Positions 6,986 through 13,712 of a stretch of DNA of 16,954 nt are shown in pieces (the first letter of the stretch is position 1; every line of letters starts with the position of its first letter). A program made the translations under genes and the position numbers. This stretch comes from Candidatus Hydrogenedentota bacterium (lineage in GTDB: Bacteria; Hydrogenedentota; Hydrogenedentia; Hydrogenedentales; SLHB01). The stretch lies in contig JAPLKX010000233.1 of assembly GCA_026387845.1 (NCBI GenBank), positions 1 through 16,954 on the forward strand, given 5' to 3'. The notes under the pieces are model-generated. The model had not been told where the DNA came from. It saw only the letters and a program-made list of their open reading frames with translations, and ran no database searches.

Positions 6986-8434
6986 ATGCTCTCGACGCTT
7001 TGCATGCTGGCGTTCGCCGTGTCCGCGTTCGCGGAAGGCAGCCTCGAAGACCTGCCGCGGCTCAAGCCGTTCAAGGCGGCGCGCCAATCGAGCTTCGACC
7101 CCTCCGGCGGCAATGCCGACGGCCGGCAGGATTGGCCCATCCAGCCCGGCGAAACCCGCCAACTGGCCAAGATCGATGGGCCCGGCGCCATCGCCCACAT
7201 CTGGGTCACGATCTCTTCGCACGACCCGCACCACCTCAAAAACCTTGTGCTCCGCGCGTACTGGGACGGCGAGGAAAACCCCTCGGTCGAGTCGCCCATC
7301 GGCGATTTCTTCGGCCTCGGCCACTCCAGGTACTACCAGTACTCGAGCTTCCCGATCCAGATGGGCACGCAGAACGCCTTGAACTGTTTCTGGCGCATGC
7401 CGTTTGGCAAGAGCGCACTTGTCACCCTCACCAACGACGGCCCCGAACCCTGCCAAGCCTTCTACTATTACGTCGATTACCAGCAATATGATGCCGCGCC
7501 CGAAAACGTCGGCTATTTCCACGCCCAGTACCGCCAGGAGTATCCATGCACGCCCGGACAGAACTACACGTTCGTCGACGCCAAAGGCCGCGGTCACTAC
7601 GTCGGCGTCAACCTCTCGATCCACAACCGGGCCGACGGCTGGTGGGGTGAAGGCGACGACATGATGTACATCGACGGCGAGGAGAAGCCTTCGATGAATG
7701 GGACGGGGTCCGAAGACTACTTCTGCGGGGCGTGGTGCTATGGCCCGGCGTTCAGCAGCAATTTCCTCGGATGCCCGATCCGCGGCGACCACAAACGTAA
7801 TGAACTGTGGAACGTCTACCGGTATCACATTCTCGACCCGATACCGTTTACGCAGTCGATCCGAGCGACCATCGAACACGGACACGCCAACGACCGCAGC
7901 GACGACTTCTCGTCCGTCGGCTATTGGTACCAGACCGAGCCGCATGTCCCGTTCGCCCCGCTGCCGGCCGCAGACAATCGCCTGCCCGCCGAGGTGACGA
8001 TGTTCACCGAGGAAGGCGCCGAAGAAGCCGAGAAAATGGCCGAAGTCATCAAAAAGCCCGAAGTCACAATCCAAGCCATGGGCGGATACAACGACAAGTG
8101 GAGCGACGGCAGCCAACTCTGGTTCCAGCCCAAGGAACCGGCCGTCTACGCCCTGCCCGTCCCGCCCATCCCCGCCGGCGGAGCAGGAACCTATAAGCTC
8201 GAGTTGTGGTACACCGCCGCGCCGGACTATGGCCTGTGCGAACTTTGGTTCAACGGCCAGAAAATCGGCGAGTGGGACGGCTACGCCGAAACCGTCGTCC
8301 GCCGCAAAGCCGACTTCTCCATCACCGTCAACGAAGGCGAAAATAATTCTTGCGAGTTGCGCGTCACCGGCAAAAATGAAAAATCCACCGGCTACTTCGC
8401 CGGCGTCGACTGTTTCCGCGCCGGGCCCGCGTAA
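6986..8434 (+). CDS. Secreted GH172 (DUF2961) glycoside hydrolase
   Basis: The product is 482 residues from this ATG, with a hydrophobic leader ending in AFA (14-16). The body is a DUF2961 domain, now glycoside hydrolase family 172, which contains difructose-dianhydride/alpha-D-fructofuranosidases and D-arabinofuranosidases. Landmarks are IDGPGAIAHIWVTI (63-76), GDFFGLGHSRYYQYSSFPIQ around 107-125, VNLSIHN, WGEGDDMMYIDG (Glu222) and NGTGSEDYFCGAWCYG (Glu243). The 21-residue spacing of Glu222 and Glu243 equals that of the catalytic glutamates I recall for the Bifidobacterium enzyme (E270/E291). A beta-sandwich-like tail follows from about 400. The start is doubtful. The leader lacks a basic n-region and no ribosome binding site precedes the ATG, while the frame is open upstream (NTNYLKITCL) into the transposase remnant. 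The original 5' end may have been altered there. Confidence 0.85.
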   Translation: MLSTLCMLAFAVSAFAEGSLEDLPRLKPFKAARQSSFDPSGGNADGRQDWPIQPGETRQLAKIDGPGAIAHIWVTISSHDPHHLKNLVLRAYWDGEENPSVESPIGDFFGLGHSRYYQYSSFPIQMGTQNALNCFWRMPFGKSALVTLTNDGPEPCQAFYYYVDYQQYDAAPENVGYFHAQYRQEYPCTPGQNYTFVDAKGRGHYVGVNLSIHNRADGWWGEGDDMMYIDGEEKPSMNGTGSEDYFCGAWCYGPAFSSNFLGCPIRGDHKRNELWNVYRYHILDPIPFTQSIRATIEHGHANDRSDDFSSVGYWYQTEPHVPFAPLPAADNRLPAEVTMFTEEGAEEAEKMAEVIKKPEVTIQAMGGYNDKWSDGSQLWFQPKEPAVYALPVPPIPAGGAGTYKLELWYTAAPDYGLCELWFNGQKIGEWDGYAETVVRRKADFSITVNEGENNSCELRVTGKNEKSTGYFAGVDCFRAGPA

Positions 8435-8466
8435 TCTTTAGTCAAATAATCCGGAGACCCGGCCCA

Positions 8467-9024
8467 ATGCCGATGCCCGTCCGATTCAAAGAGACCGATT
8501 TCCCCGGCGTGCTGCTCGTCGAAACCGGCTGCGCCGCCGACGACCGGGGGTTCTTCGCCGAATTGTACTCGCGCCAGATGTGGGCGCAGGCCGGGTTCAG
8601 CCACGAGTTCGTCCAGGACAACCTGAGCCTGTCGCGCAGGGGTGTGTTACGCGGCCTCCACTACCAGATCGAGCCGCACGGGATGGGCAAGCTCATCCGC
8701 GCTCTCTCGGGCGCCGTCTATGACGTTGGCGTCGACCTGCGCAAAGGCTCGCCCACGTTCGGCAAATGGTTTGGGTGCGAGTTGAACTCCGCCACGCCGC
8801 TGGCCCTGTGGCTGCCGCCGGGTTTCGCCCATGGGTTCCTCGCAATCGAGCAAGACACGCTCGTCCACTACAAGTGTACCGAGGTGCACGTACCCGAGGC
8901 CGAGCGCGCACTCAATTACGCCGACCCCGCAATCGGCATCCAATGGCCGTTCAAACCCCGCATCGTCTCAACAAAAGACGCCCACGCACCAATGCTCGAC
9001 CAAGCCGAGTACAACTTTTTTTAA
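8467..9024 (+). CDS. rfbC: dTDP-4-dehydrorhamnose 3,5-epimerase
   Basis: This 185-residue cupin-fold protein matches RfbC/RmlC, which epimerises C3 and C5 of dTDP-4-keto-6-deoxyglucose on the way to dTDP-L-rhamnose for cell-surface polysaccharide. Motifs are DDRGFFAELYS (25-35), RGVLRGLHYQ (58-67, with catalytic-type His65), GAVYDVGVDLRKGSPTFG (82-99), LWLPPGFAHGF (114-124) and YKC with Tyr135 as candidate acid. Length is that of the family. GGAG at 8453-8456 is 10 bases from ATG 8467, favouring it over the second ATG at 8473. The gap to the glycosidase gene is 32 bases, so they may share a transcript. The other rhamnose genes (rfbA, rfbB, rfbD) are not in the window. A relative acting at C3 or C5 only cannot be excluded. 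Confidence 0.92.
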   Translation: MPMPVRFKETDFPGVLLVETGCAADDRGFFAELYSRQMWAQAGFSHEFVQDNLSLSRRGVLRGLHYQIEPHGMGKLIRALSGAVYDVGVDLRKGSPTFGKWFGCELNSATPLALWLPPGFAHGFLAIEQDTLVHYKCTEVHVPEAERALNYADPAIGIQWPFKPRIVSTKDAHAPMLDQAEYNFF

Positions 9025-9030
9025 ATAGTT

Positions 9031-9143
9031 AAATAGGGACAGTCACCGTTTATTTTGTCCATCCATGCCTTGCGGTAAGGCAGGCCGCAGGCCCGGTGCA
9101 ATTAGTTACAAACCGGTAAAATAAACGGTGACTGTCCCTATTT
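9031..9143. mobile_element. 113-bp MITE/REP-like element with perfect 26-bp inverted ends
   Basis: The left end 9031-9056 begins AAATAGGGACAGTCACC. Its exact reverse complement lies at 9118-9143 and ends GGTGACTGTCCCTATTT. The 61 bases between contain a smaller hairpin, GCCTT/AAGGC at 9067-9071 and 9077-9081. There is no coding frame. It sits exactly between two convergent genes, where insertion does no harm and where it could act as a two-way terminator. I have seen ends like this near REP-associated tyrosine transposases in related genomes, but no such transposase is in this window. Confidence 0.8.
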
Positions 9144-9193
9144 TGTGCTGAAAATCTCTCTGCGCTGGCGTTACGTTGTGACAATGCCCATTT

Positions 9194-9964
9194 TCATGGA
9201 AGCCTGTTCGCCCGGCAGGGGCAGGCGTCTTCGGTGATGTGCGGGATGGTATCGATCAGCAGGCGCTTCACGTTCTCCGCGTTCTGTTCCATCCGCTGTA
9301 CGATCATCTCCCACGTCACCGGCTCCTCGTCTTCCTTCCAGCAATCGTAATCGGTGGACATGGCAATCGACTGGTAGCAGATCCCCGCTTCCCGTGCGAG
9401 GATGACTTCGGGGACCGTCGACATGTTGATGATGTCCGCGCCCCACGCCCTGAACATGTGCGACTCCGCCCGCGTGCTGAACCGCGGCCCTTCGATGGTG
9501 ATGATCGTGCCCGTCGGATGGTAGTAGAGGCCGACCCGCGCCGCCGACTCGACGAGCAGCCGGCGCAACGGCCCGCAGAACGGGTCCGCCATTGGCGTGT
9601 GCATCACCTTGTCGTCGTGAAACGTCAGCGGCCGGTGCCGCGTGTGGTCGATGAACTGGTCGGGAAACACGATGTGGCCCGGCTGGATGTCCTCGCGCAG
9701 CGACCCGCACGCCGTCGTCGCCAGCACGTGCGTGCACCCCGCCTTCTTCAGCGCCCAGATGTTCGCACGGAACGGCACACGCGTCGGCATGATCGAGTGG
9801 TCCCGCCCGTGCCGCGCCAGAATCCAAACCTCCGCGCCGTTCAACGTCCCGCACGTCAGCGGCGACGACGGTTTCCCGTACGGCGTGTCCATCTCGACCT
9901 GCTCGAAATCACGCAACAGTTTCGGATCGTCCAACCCCGACCCGCCAATAATGCCTATCTTCAT
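9194..9964 (-). CDS. mtnP: S-methyl-5'-thioadenosine phosphorylase
   Basis: The 256-residue product is a trimeric-type purine nucleoside phosphorylase of the MTAP branch. It cleaves methylthioadenosine with phosphate to adenine and methylthioribose-1-phosphate in methionine salvage and polyamine by-product clearance. Seen are the phosphate loop GIIGGSG (4-10), ARHGRDHSIMP (50-60), TTACGSLREDIQPG (83-96), IEGPRFSTRAESHMFR (157-172), NMSTVPE (180-186) and STDYDCW (203-209). Asp205 and Asp207 match the two aspartates that make MTAP prefer adenine over 6-oxopurines, which argues against PNP or methylthioinosine phosphorylase. The family usually reads NMTTVPE or NMTSVPE. The protein is cytoplasmic. 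It lies 99 bases downstream of the TIM-barrel gene on the same strand, but repeats fill the gap, so independent transcription is possible. No other mtn genes are present. Confidence 0.93.
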   Translation of the reverse strand: MKIGIIGGSGLDDPKLLRDFEQVEMDTPYGKPSSPLTCGTLNGAEVWILARHGRDHSIMPTRVPFRANIWALKKAGCTHVLATTACGSLREDIQPGHIVFPDQFIDHTRHRPLTFHDDKVMHTPMADPFCGPLRRLLVESAARVGLYYHPTGTIITIEGPRFSTRAESHMFRAWGADIINMSTVPEVILAREAGICYQSIAMSTDYDCWKEDEEPVTWEMIVQRMEQNAENVKRLLIDTIPHITEDACPCRANRLP

Positions 9965-9992
9965 GCTGTCCCTTATCTTTGCCTACGCTATT

Positions 9993-10016
9993 GTGGTGCG
10001 GGCGTCCCGCCTGCAC
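9993..10016. repeat. REP-like palindrome between the TIM-barrel and mtnP genes
   Basis: GTGCGGGCG (9996-10004) and CGCCTGCAC (10008-10016) are inverted copies with one mismatch around TCC. The 24-base unit resembles, in opposite orientation, the palindrome at 15317-15340: they share a CGGGCGTC core and about 17 of 24 positions. It therefore looks like a dispersed family rather than a chance hairpin. Confidence 0.65.
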
Positions 10017-10024
10017 GTTTTTTC

Positions 10025-10057
10025 GTCCACCATGTCCACCATGTCCACTGTGTCCAC
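10025..10057. repeat. 9-bp tandem repeat
   Basis: GTCCACCAT occurs twice (10025-10042), then GTCCACTGT (10043-10051) and a partial GTCCAC to 10057. On the minus strand the unit reads ATGGTGGAC. It lies in the 99-base gap between two minus-strand genes and has the same 9-bp period as the array at 2451-2489. Confidence 0.85.
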
Positions 10058-10063
10058 AGGGCC

Positions 10064-10978
10064 TCACCCGTAGCCTGCCTTGGCCAATTCCGCCCGGCAC
10101 GTCACGGCGGCGTCTTTAATCTCCGCCAGCAGCGCGTTATTGTCTTTAACCTTATATTCGAAATGCATCGAAACCGGCCCCGAAAAACCCGCCGCCCGCA
10201 TGATCTTGAATACTTCCGCCGTTTGCACGATGCCTTTGCCGAGCGCCACCCACTCCGGCTTGTTCTTGTTCCAGATAAAGTCCTTCACGGCCATCATCTT
10301 GACGTAAGGCGCCATCAGACGCGCGTTGGTTTGCCACGCGCCAAACGCGCCCTCGACCGAGGCGTGCCCCGCGTCGAAATTCGAACCCAGTCGCGGCGAG
10401 CCAACCGCCTTGATCATCTCGTAGAGGTCCCAGATGGGCCCGCCCACGTTGCCGTACCCCGAGTGGTTGTGATACCCCAGCGTCAGCCCGTACTCCTCCG
10501 CCAGCGCCGTCAACGACCGCAACTGCTCCGTAAACGCCGGCAACTCTTCCGCGGGGTTTTTGTCGCGGTTGTACATCTGCCCGCCGATCCGGACGTACTG
10601 TATCCCAAGCTTTTGCGCCATGGACATGATGGGCCGCGCTTCCGGGTCGTCGCCGCTGAACAGGGTGGTCGTGATCATGTAGACCTCGCTGCCAACCCCA
10701 CGGACCGCCTCGACCGCCCGCGGAAAATCCGTCTCCACCTTCGCCGGCTCGACGTGCCCCCCTTTCCTGACCGTCAGGTCCACGCCGTCCACGCCCAGGT
10801 CTCTCGTTGCCTTGGCCAGCGCGTCGTATTCCACGATAAACTGAAGGTGTTTTGAGAAAATGCAGACGGGCGGCGTCTTCGGCGCCGCCGCGGCTTGCGT
10901 TTTCGACGCGGCACCCGCAAGCACACCCGCTCCTGCCGCGGATACCGCCATAAACTGGCGCCGATTCAATTCGGGCAT
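10064..10978 (-). CDS. Tat-exported sugar phosphate isomerase/epimerase-like TIM barrel
   Basis: The 304-residue product is of the AP-endonuclease-2 / xylose-isomerase-like family (IolE, hydroxypyruvate isomerase and epimerase relatives). It begins with a twin-arginine signal, NRRQFMAVSAAGAGV (5-19), then an Ala-rich region likely cut around residue 30, so it folds in the cytoplasm and is exported. Barrel landmarks are LGVDGVDLTV (61-70), YVRIGGQMY (128-136), GYHNHSG (168-174), SNFDAGHA (199-206), VKDF (231-234) and HFEY (272-275). His170, Asp202, His205 and Glu274 are candidate metal ligands. AGGAGG at 10986-10991 lies 7 bases before the ATG on the minus strand. The sugar substrate cannot be read from sequence. 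It is divergent from the dprE1 homologue across 124 bases. Confidence 0.85.
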   Translation of the reverse strand: MPELNRRQFMAVSAAGAGVLAGAASKTQAAAAPKTPPVCIFSKHLQFIVEYDALAKATRDLGVDGVDLTVRKGGHVEPAKVETDFPRAVEAVRGVGSEVYMITTTLFSGDDPEARPIMSMAQKLGIQYVRIGGQMYNRDKNPAEELPAFTEQLRSLTALAEEYGLTLGYHNHSGYGNVGGPIWDLYEMIKAVGSPRLGSNFDAGHASVEGAFGAWQTNARLMAPYVKMMAVKDFIWNKNKPEWVALGKGIVQTAEVFKIMRAAGFSGPVSMHFEYKVKDNNALLAEIKDAAVTCRAELAKAGYG

Positions 10979-11004
10979 GGCTATTCCTCCTGTTCAGGAA
11001 AGCG

Positions 11005-11033
11005 AGTATAGAGGAAGGCCGGGCTTAAAGAAA
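11005..11033 (-). promoter_or_regulatory. Candidate promoter for the TIM-barrel gene
   Basis: On the minus strand TATACT (11010 down to 11005) matches the -10 consensus at five of six positions. It would start transcription about 20 bases before the ATG, leaving room for the AGGAGG site. The -35 region at 11033-11028 (TTTCTT) is weak. Confidence 0.4.
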
Positions 11034-11064
11034 AGGCGGGGCGGAGGGTCCCAACGGCCTGCGC

Positions 11065-11095
11065 TTGACTTCCGACGACGTTGGCACGGTACACT
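11065..11095 (+). promoter_or_regulatory. Candidate promoter giving a near-leaderless dprE1 message
   Basis: TTGACT at 11065-11070 matches five of six -35 positions, and TACACT at 11090-11095 matches four of six -10 positions, with a 19-base spacer. Transcription would start at about 11102, right at the ATG 11103. No clear ribosome binding site precedes that ATG, which fits a leaderless message. Confidence 0.4.
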
Positions 11096-11102
11096 GGGGC
11101 TT

Positions 11103-12476
11103 ATGGAACCTTTTGCCATTCAGAAGCTTTCGGGGTGGGGGCGCTGGCCGGTCGAGGAATGCCGCGTATACCGGCCCGAAAAGCGCCGCGCAGCCTGCGA
11201 CATATTGCGCACTTGCGAGGGACCGCTGATTGCCCGCGGGCTTGGCCGAAGTTACGGGGATGCGGCGGTAAACGGCGGCGGGTCCGTTTTGGACTACACG
11301 CGGCTGAACCGGATGCTGGCGTTTGACTCCGATACGGGCGTTTTGGAGTGCGAAGCAGGGGTGAGCCTGGCCGAGATTCTGGATGTATTTGTGCCGCGGG
11401 GTTTCTTCCTGCCCGTCCTGCCGGGGACGAAGTTCGTCACGGTCGGCGGGGCCATCGCCAACGACATCCACGGCAAGAACCATCACGTGGACGGCACCTT
11501 CTCGAGGTACGTGGATCAACTGACGCTGCTGACGCCGGCCGGCGAGACGCTGACCTGCTCGCCAGCGGAAAACAGTGGGGTGTTCTGGGCGACGGCGGGC
11601 GGTATTGGGTTGACCGGGCTGATTTTGTCGGCGCGGCTGCGGCTGCGGCCGATCCAGACGGCGTATGTGAAGGCCGATTACGTCCGGGCGTCGAACATCG
11701 ACGAGGCGCTGGCCGTGATGAACCGGTCCGATGAGCGCTACACGTATTCGGTGGGGTGGGTGGACTGCCTGAGCAAGGGGGCGCGGCTGGGCCGGTCGGT
11801 CCTGATGCGGGCGAATCTGGCGGCGCCGGGCGATGTGCCGCACGGCGCGGACCCGTTGCGGCCGCGGAAAAAACGGGCGAAAACCGTGCCGCTGGATTTT
11901 CCGGCATTCGTGCTCAACCCACTATCGATCAAAGCGTTCAACTCGCTTCTTTATGCGGTCTATCCGTCGGTTGAAGGCAAGATCGTCGATTTCGACACCT
12001 ACTTCTGCCCGCTCGATTCGATCGGCCACTGGAACAGGATGTACGGCAAGAACGGGTTCGCACAGTTCCAGGCCACGTTCCCATACAGCGAGCGCGGCGG
12101 GCTTGTGGCGCTGCTCGAGTTGATCGGCAAATCGTCGTGCGCGTCGTTTCTGGCGGTGCTCAAACGGATGGGCGCCCAAGGGCCGGGGATGCTGTCGTAT
12201 CCGTCCGAAGGCTATACGATCACGCTCGATATCCCGATGCGGCGCAATCTCGTCGAGATCCTGCGCAAGATGGAACTGCTCGTGCTCGAGCATGGCGGCC
12301 GAATGTACGCGGCCAAAGACGCCACCGCACTGCCGGAATCGTTCGCGGCCATGTACCCGCGGCTGGACGAGTTTCGCGAGGTGAAGGCCCGGCTCGACCC
12401 GGACAACCGGTTCAGTTCCACGCAGTCGCGACGGCTCGGCATCACGCCGGCCAGGGAGGACGACCATGGCAAATGA
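11103..12476 (+). CDS. dprE1: DprE1-like FAD-dependent decaprenylphosphoryl-ribose oxidase homologue
   Basis: The 457-residue product is a VAO-type flavoprotein closely matching mycobacterial DprE1, which oxidises C2 of polyprenyl-phosphoryl-beta-D-ribofuranose to the 2-keto form. Shared motifs are ARGLGRSYGDAAVNGGG (44-60), LPVLPGTKFVTVGGAIAND (103-121), IHGKNHH (122-128), FWATAGGIGLTG (161-172) and the C-terminal GGRMYAAKDA (398-407), AMYPRLDEF (416-424) and LDPDNRF (431-437). Lys405 aligns with Mtb Lys418, needed for catalysis. Thr374 aligns with Mtb Cys387, the benzothiazinone target; the 31-residue spacing between the two positions is kept. A basic insert, RPRKKRAK (253-260), fills the region of the disordered loop. 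The start at 11103 gives the normal DprE1 N-terminus; earlier codons overlap the divergent gene. The 3' end overlaps the next gene by 11 bases. Confidence 0.9.
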   Translation: MEPFAIQKLSGWGRWPVEECRVYRPEKRRAACDILRTCEGPLIARGLGRSYGDAAVNGGGSVLDYTRLNRMLAFDSDTGVLECEAGVSLAEILDVFVPRGFFLPVLPGTKFVTVGGAIANDIHGKNHHVDGTFSRYVDQLTLLTPAGETLTCSPAENSGVFWATAGGIGLTGLILSARLRLRPIQTAYVKADYVRASNIDEALAVMNRSDERYTYSVGWVDCLSKGARLGRSVLMRANLAAPGDVPHGADPLRPRKKRAKTVPLDFPAFVLNPLSIKAFNSLLYAVYPSVEGKIVDFDTYFCPLDSIGHWNRMYGKNGFAQFQATFPYSERGGLVALLELIGKSSCASFLAVLKRMGAQGPGMLSYPSEGYTITLDIPMRRNLVEILRKMELLVLEHGGRMYAAKDATALPESFAAMYPRLDEFREVKARLDPDNRFSSTQSRRLGITPAREDDHGK

Positions 12477-13212
12477 AGGCATTGTCATCCTCGGGGCGAC
12501 CTCGGCGATCGCGCGGGCCGCGGCAATCGAGCTTGGCCTGCGCGGTTACGGCCTGATCCTGGCGTCGCGGGACATCGAGGAGAACCAGGCGCTCGCGTCG
12601 GACGTCGCGGTACGGACGGGCGCCAACGTGGCGGCGTTGCCGTTCGAGGCCGAGGACATGCCGGGCCATGCGGCGTTTTTCGCGCGGTGCCGCGACCATT
12701 TTGGCGACGGCCTCGCGGGTGTGATCCTTTGTTTCGGTTATCTTGACGATCAAAAGACCGCCCAGCAGGATTTCAAGATTGCCCGCAGAACCATCGACGT
12801 CAATTACACCGGCGCGGTGTCGATTCTCGAGTTATTCGCGGCCCATTTCGAGGAGCGCAAGAAAGGTTTTATTTGCGCGGTATCGTCGGTCGCGGGCGAC
12901 CGGGGCCGCCAGAGCAACTACTTCTACGGTTCGGCCAAAGCCGGTTTGACCGCGTACCTGCAAGGGTTGCGCAACCGGCTGTTCAAATCGGGCGTGACGG
13001 TTACGACCGTGAAGCCGGGGTTTGTCGACACAAAAATGACGTTCGGCAAGCCCAACCTCATGCTCGTTGCGCCCGCGGAGAAAGCCGGAAAAGATATCGT
13101 GAAGGCTGCGCTTAAGGGGAAGGACGTGGTTTACACGCCGTGGTTCTGGCGGTACATCATGCTGATCATTCAGCACGTGCCCGAAACCATCTTCAAACGC
13201 CTGAAGCTGTAA
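12466..13212 (+). CDS. dprE2: DprE2-like short-chain reductase (2-keto intermediate reductase)
   Basis: The 248-residue short-chain dehydrogenase matches DprE2, which reduces the 2-keto product of DprE1 with NADH to polyprenyl-phosphoryl-D-arabinofuranose. Seen are the cofactor loop GATSAIA (10-16), the active-site run AVSSVAGDRGRQSNYFYGSAK (split over 139-159, with Ser141/Ser142, Tyr155 and Lys159), KPGFVDTKM (184-192) and a C-terminus RYIMLIIQHVPETIFKRLK (230-248) that parallels the mycobacterial tail. That tail is hydrophobic and basic, suggesting membrane association near the lipid substrate. GGGAGG at 12454-12459 is 6 bases before the ATG and inside the dprE1 homologue, so the two genes are coupled. 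The lipid carrier here is unknown. The prenyl-phosphate ribosyl transferase (UbiA-type) and arabinosyltransferases needed for the full pathway are not in the window. Confidence 0.9.
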   Translation: MANEGIVILGATSAIARAAAIELGLRGYGLILASRDIEENQALASDVAVRTGANVAALPFEAEDMPGHAAFFARCRDHFGDGLAGVILCFGYLDDQKTAQQDFKIARRTIDVNYTGAVSILELFAAHFEERKKGFICAVSSVAGDRGRQSNYFYGSAKAGLTAYLQGLRNRLFKSGVTVTTVKPGFVDTKMTFGKPNLMLVAPAEKAGKDIVKAALKGKDVVYTPWFWRYIMLIIQHVPETIFKRLKL

Positions 13213-13216
13213 CACT

Positions 13217-13412
13217 AGCCCGACTTTGCCGCAGTAGGCCGACTTCGCCGAAGTCGGCTTCAACGGTCGGCGCGTCGGTTTTGAGCAAATCGTGGTGATG
13301 AGAGGGACTTCGGCGAGAGCCTGCGTGGTGATCGGCGGTGGGCAGGATCGGATAGCTTTGAGCGGAGAGGGCCGACTTCGGCGAAGTCGGCCTACCTTGG
13401 CGAAGTCGGCCT
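13217..13412. repeat. 196-bp element with 42-bp inverted, self-palindromic ends
   Basis: The sequence at 13371-13412 matches the reverse complement of 13217-13258 at 37 of 42 positions, with the first 25 identical. Each end is itself palindromic: GCCGACTTCG/CGAAGTCGGC at 13238-13258 and GGCCGACTTCG/CGAAGTCGGCC at 13370-13392, each with a single central base. A related half-site, GACTTCGGCGA, appears at about 13306-13316. There is no coding frame inside. It lies just past the dprE2 stop, between convergent genes, and the hairpins may also end transcription. Confidence 0.8.
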
Positions 13413-13712
13413 TGGCGACGTTGTTTTTTTGCGGTGGTTTGCACTGGCCGACGTATTAAACGACAGCTTTCATGGCGCCAATGACGGGAGTCATTCGCGC
13501 GCGGATGAGATCATGGGGTATTGAAACGCCGATTTCGGCTGACTGAAGATTGGGACGCTCAGGCAAACAGACCGTGGGTGGCCGCACTTCTGTGTGTTAA
13601 GCAGCTCGAAACACGCGGGATGAAAGTCAAGATGTTCTTCTGGATAGGTAATTCCTCTTATTCACTTAAGTCACAGGCAACGCCCCGACTCTCAACGAGA
13701 TGTGAGCCAGGC
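13413..13712. other. 300-base stretch with no supported gene
   Basis: This is the rest of the gap between two convergent genes. It becomes more AT-rich from about 13600 onward. A plus-strand frame at 13521-13793 is open, but its product has no recognisable motif, runs into the opposite-strand gene and has no clear ribosome binding site. A TTTTTTT run lies at about 13432-13438, just after the inverted-repeat element, and could complete a terminator for the dprE operon. Confidence 0.5.

Noticed and set aside
6905..8116. 403-codon minus-strand frame opposite the GH172 gene
   Set aside because: The composition is typical of an antisense frame (Val, Arg and Asp runs), while the plus strand has a clear family match.
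9239..10855. 538-codon plus-strand frame over mtnP and the TIM-barrel gene
   Set aside because: It spans two recognisable minus-strand genes and their repeat-filled gap, and its product is mostly Arg/His/Pro.
13217..13412. CRISPR array
   Set aside because: The repeats are inverted, few and not evenly spaced, with no unique spacers and no cas genes nearby.
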